64,000 bases of DNA from Sulfurimonas sp. (GTDB lineage Bacteria > Campylobacterota > Campylobacteria > Campylobacterales > Sulfurimonadaceae), in contig JAMORK010000014.1 of the NCBI GenBank assembly GCA_027063645.1, forward strand, positions 47,017 through 111,016. The letters are read 5' to 3'. A program made the position numbers and the translations under genes. A model generated the notes under the pieces. The model was given only the letters and a program-made list of their open reading frames with translations, was not told the DNA's origin and did not search any database. Shown one piece after another: positions 63,905 to 64,000 of this stretch (the first letter of the stretch is position 1; each line of letters opens with the position of its first letter).

Positions 63905-64000
63905 AGTCCTCGCCACTCCTTCGGAGATCGTCTGTGGTTCCAACACTCTTGTCGGTTAGTCCTCGCCGGTCCTTCGGACATCGTCTGTGGTTCCAACACT
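63905..64000. repeat. Direct repeat of 53-bp period at the right edge
   Basis: Two 43-base copies (63905-63947 and 63958-64000) are 40/43 identical, separated by 10 bases. Each has a small stem around TTC: CTCC/GGAG in copy one, GTCC/GGAC in copy two, with the outer pair changed on both sides. The GC content is clearly above the surroundings. The second copy runs into the edge, so the array may continue. It fits no CRISPR pattern and no coding frame is supported. Confidence 0.8.

Noticed and set aside
63905-64000. CRISPR array
   Set aside because: Only two copies with a constant 10-base gap, not 30-base variable spacers, and no cas gene nearby.

Overview
The window is chromosomal DNA from a low-GC member of the Campylobacterota (Epsilonproteobacteria), most like Sulfurimonas or a close relative. 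The evidence is the dnaA-dnaN-gyrB block with TNTTCAC-type DnaA boxes on both sides of dnaA, FAD-dependent thymidylate synthase ThyX, a rubrerythrin with an N-terminal desulforedoxin-like domain, a large hook protein in a fliK-flgD-flgE-flgE cluster, nrdA and nrdB in separate places, and a very high density of sensor kinases and GGDEF-like proteins. The genus is inferred from gene content; no rRNA or tRNA gene was seen.

Layout. 1-2.3 kb: a YqaA-like membrane protein cut by the edge, a D-2-hydroxyacid dehydrogenase and purT. 2.3-8 kb: a flagellar hook operon with two sigma-54 type promoters. 8-10.2 kb: a degenerate GGDEF-like protein and dnaG. 10.2-12.5 kb: a divergent metal(loid) cluster (ArsP/SO_0444-type permease against ArsR, a Crp/Fnr regulator and a DUF2892 protein). 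12.5-20 kb: rpsU and nucleotide/housekeeping genes (dgt, phnA, thyX, pcm, a nitrilase-family protein, nrdB). 20-22.5 kb: a YheT-like hydrolase and a two-component pair. 22.6-29.6 kb: two convergent operons around a Ras-like small GTPase. 29.7-41.6 kb: typA, a CCA-adding-type enzyme, queF, gyrB, dnaN, dnaA and the putative origin, rubrerythrin and ruvC. 41.6-46.5 kb: an export operon (TolC, HlyD and two ABC-2 permeases, no ATPase) and ppnP. 46.5-55.6 kb: signalling genes (REC with GGDEF-like, a FIST hybrid kinase, a frameshifted REC/HD-GYP/REC gene, thioredoxin, and a kinase, CheC and CheY group) behind nrdA. 55.6-64 kb: nrdA, purB, an RluA-type enzyme, a 439-bp intergenic region with DnaA boxes, a small protein, a 34-residue membrane peptide, rlmN, a nucleoside phosphorylase-like gene, hisF and a 53-bp-period repeat at the edge.

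The best candidate for an undescribed system is 22.6-29.6 kb. A rightward operon encodes a coiled-coil protein, a single-pass inner-membrane protein with a periplasmic OmpA-like domain, a Ras-like GTPase and a degenerate GGDEF protein. It runs 3'-to-3' into a leftward operon encoding a GAF hybrid kinase, a PAS protein, a Roadblock/LC7-like protein and a SixA-like phosphohistidine phosphatase. The cytosolic half of the OmpA protein also looks Roadblock/longin-like. This suggests a GTPase switch linking cytosolic signalling to the cell wall. Other notable points are a second DnaA-box cluster that repeats 19 bp of the dnaA upstream region, five GGDEF-like domains that all lack a canonical motif, and a hairpin that buries the purT ribosome binding site.
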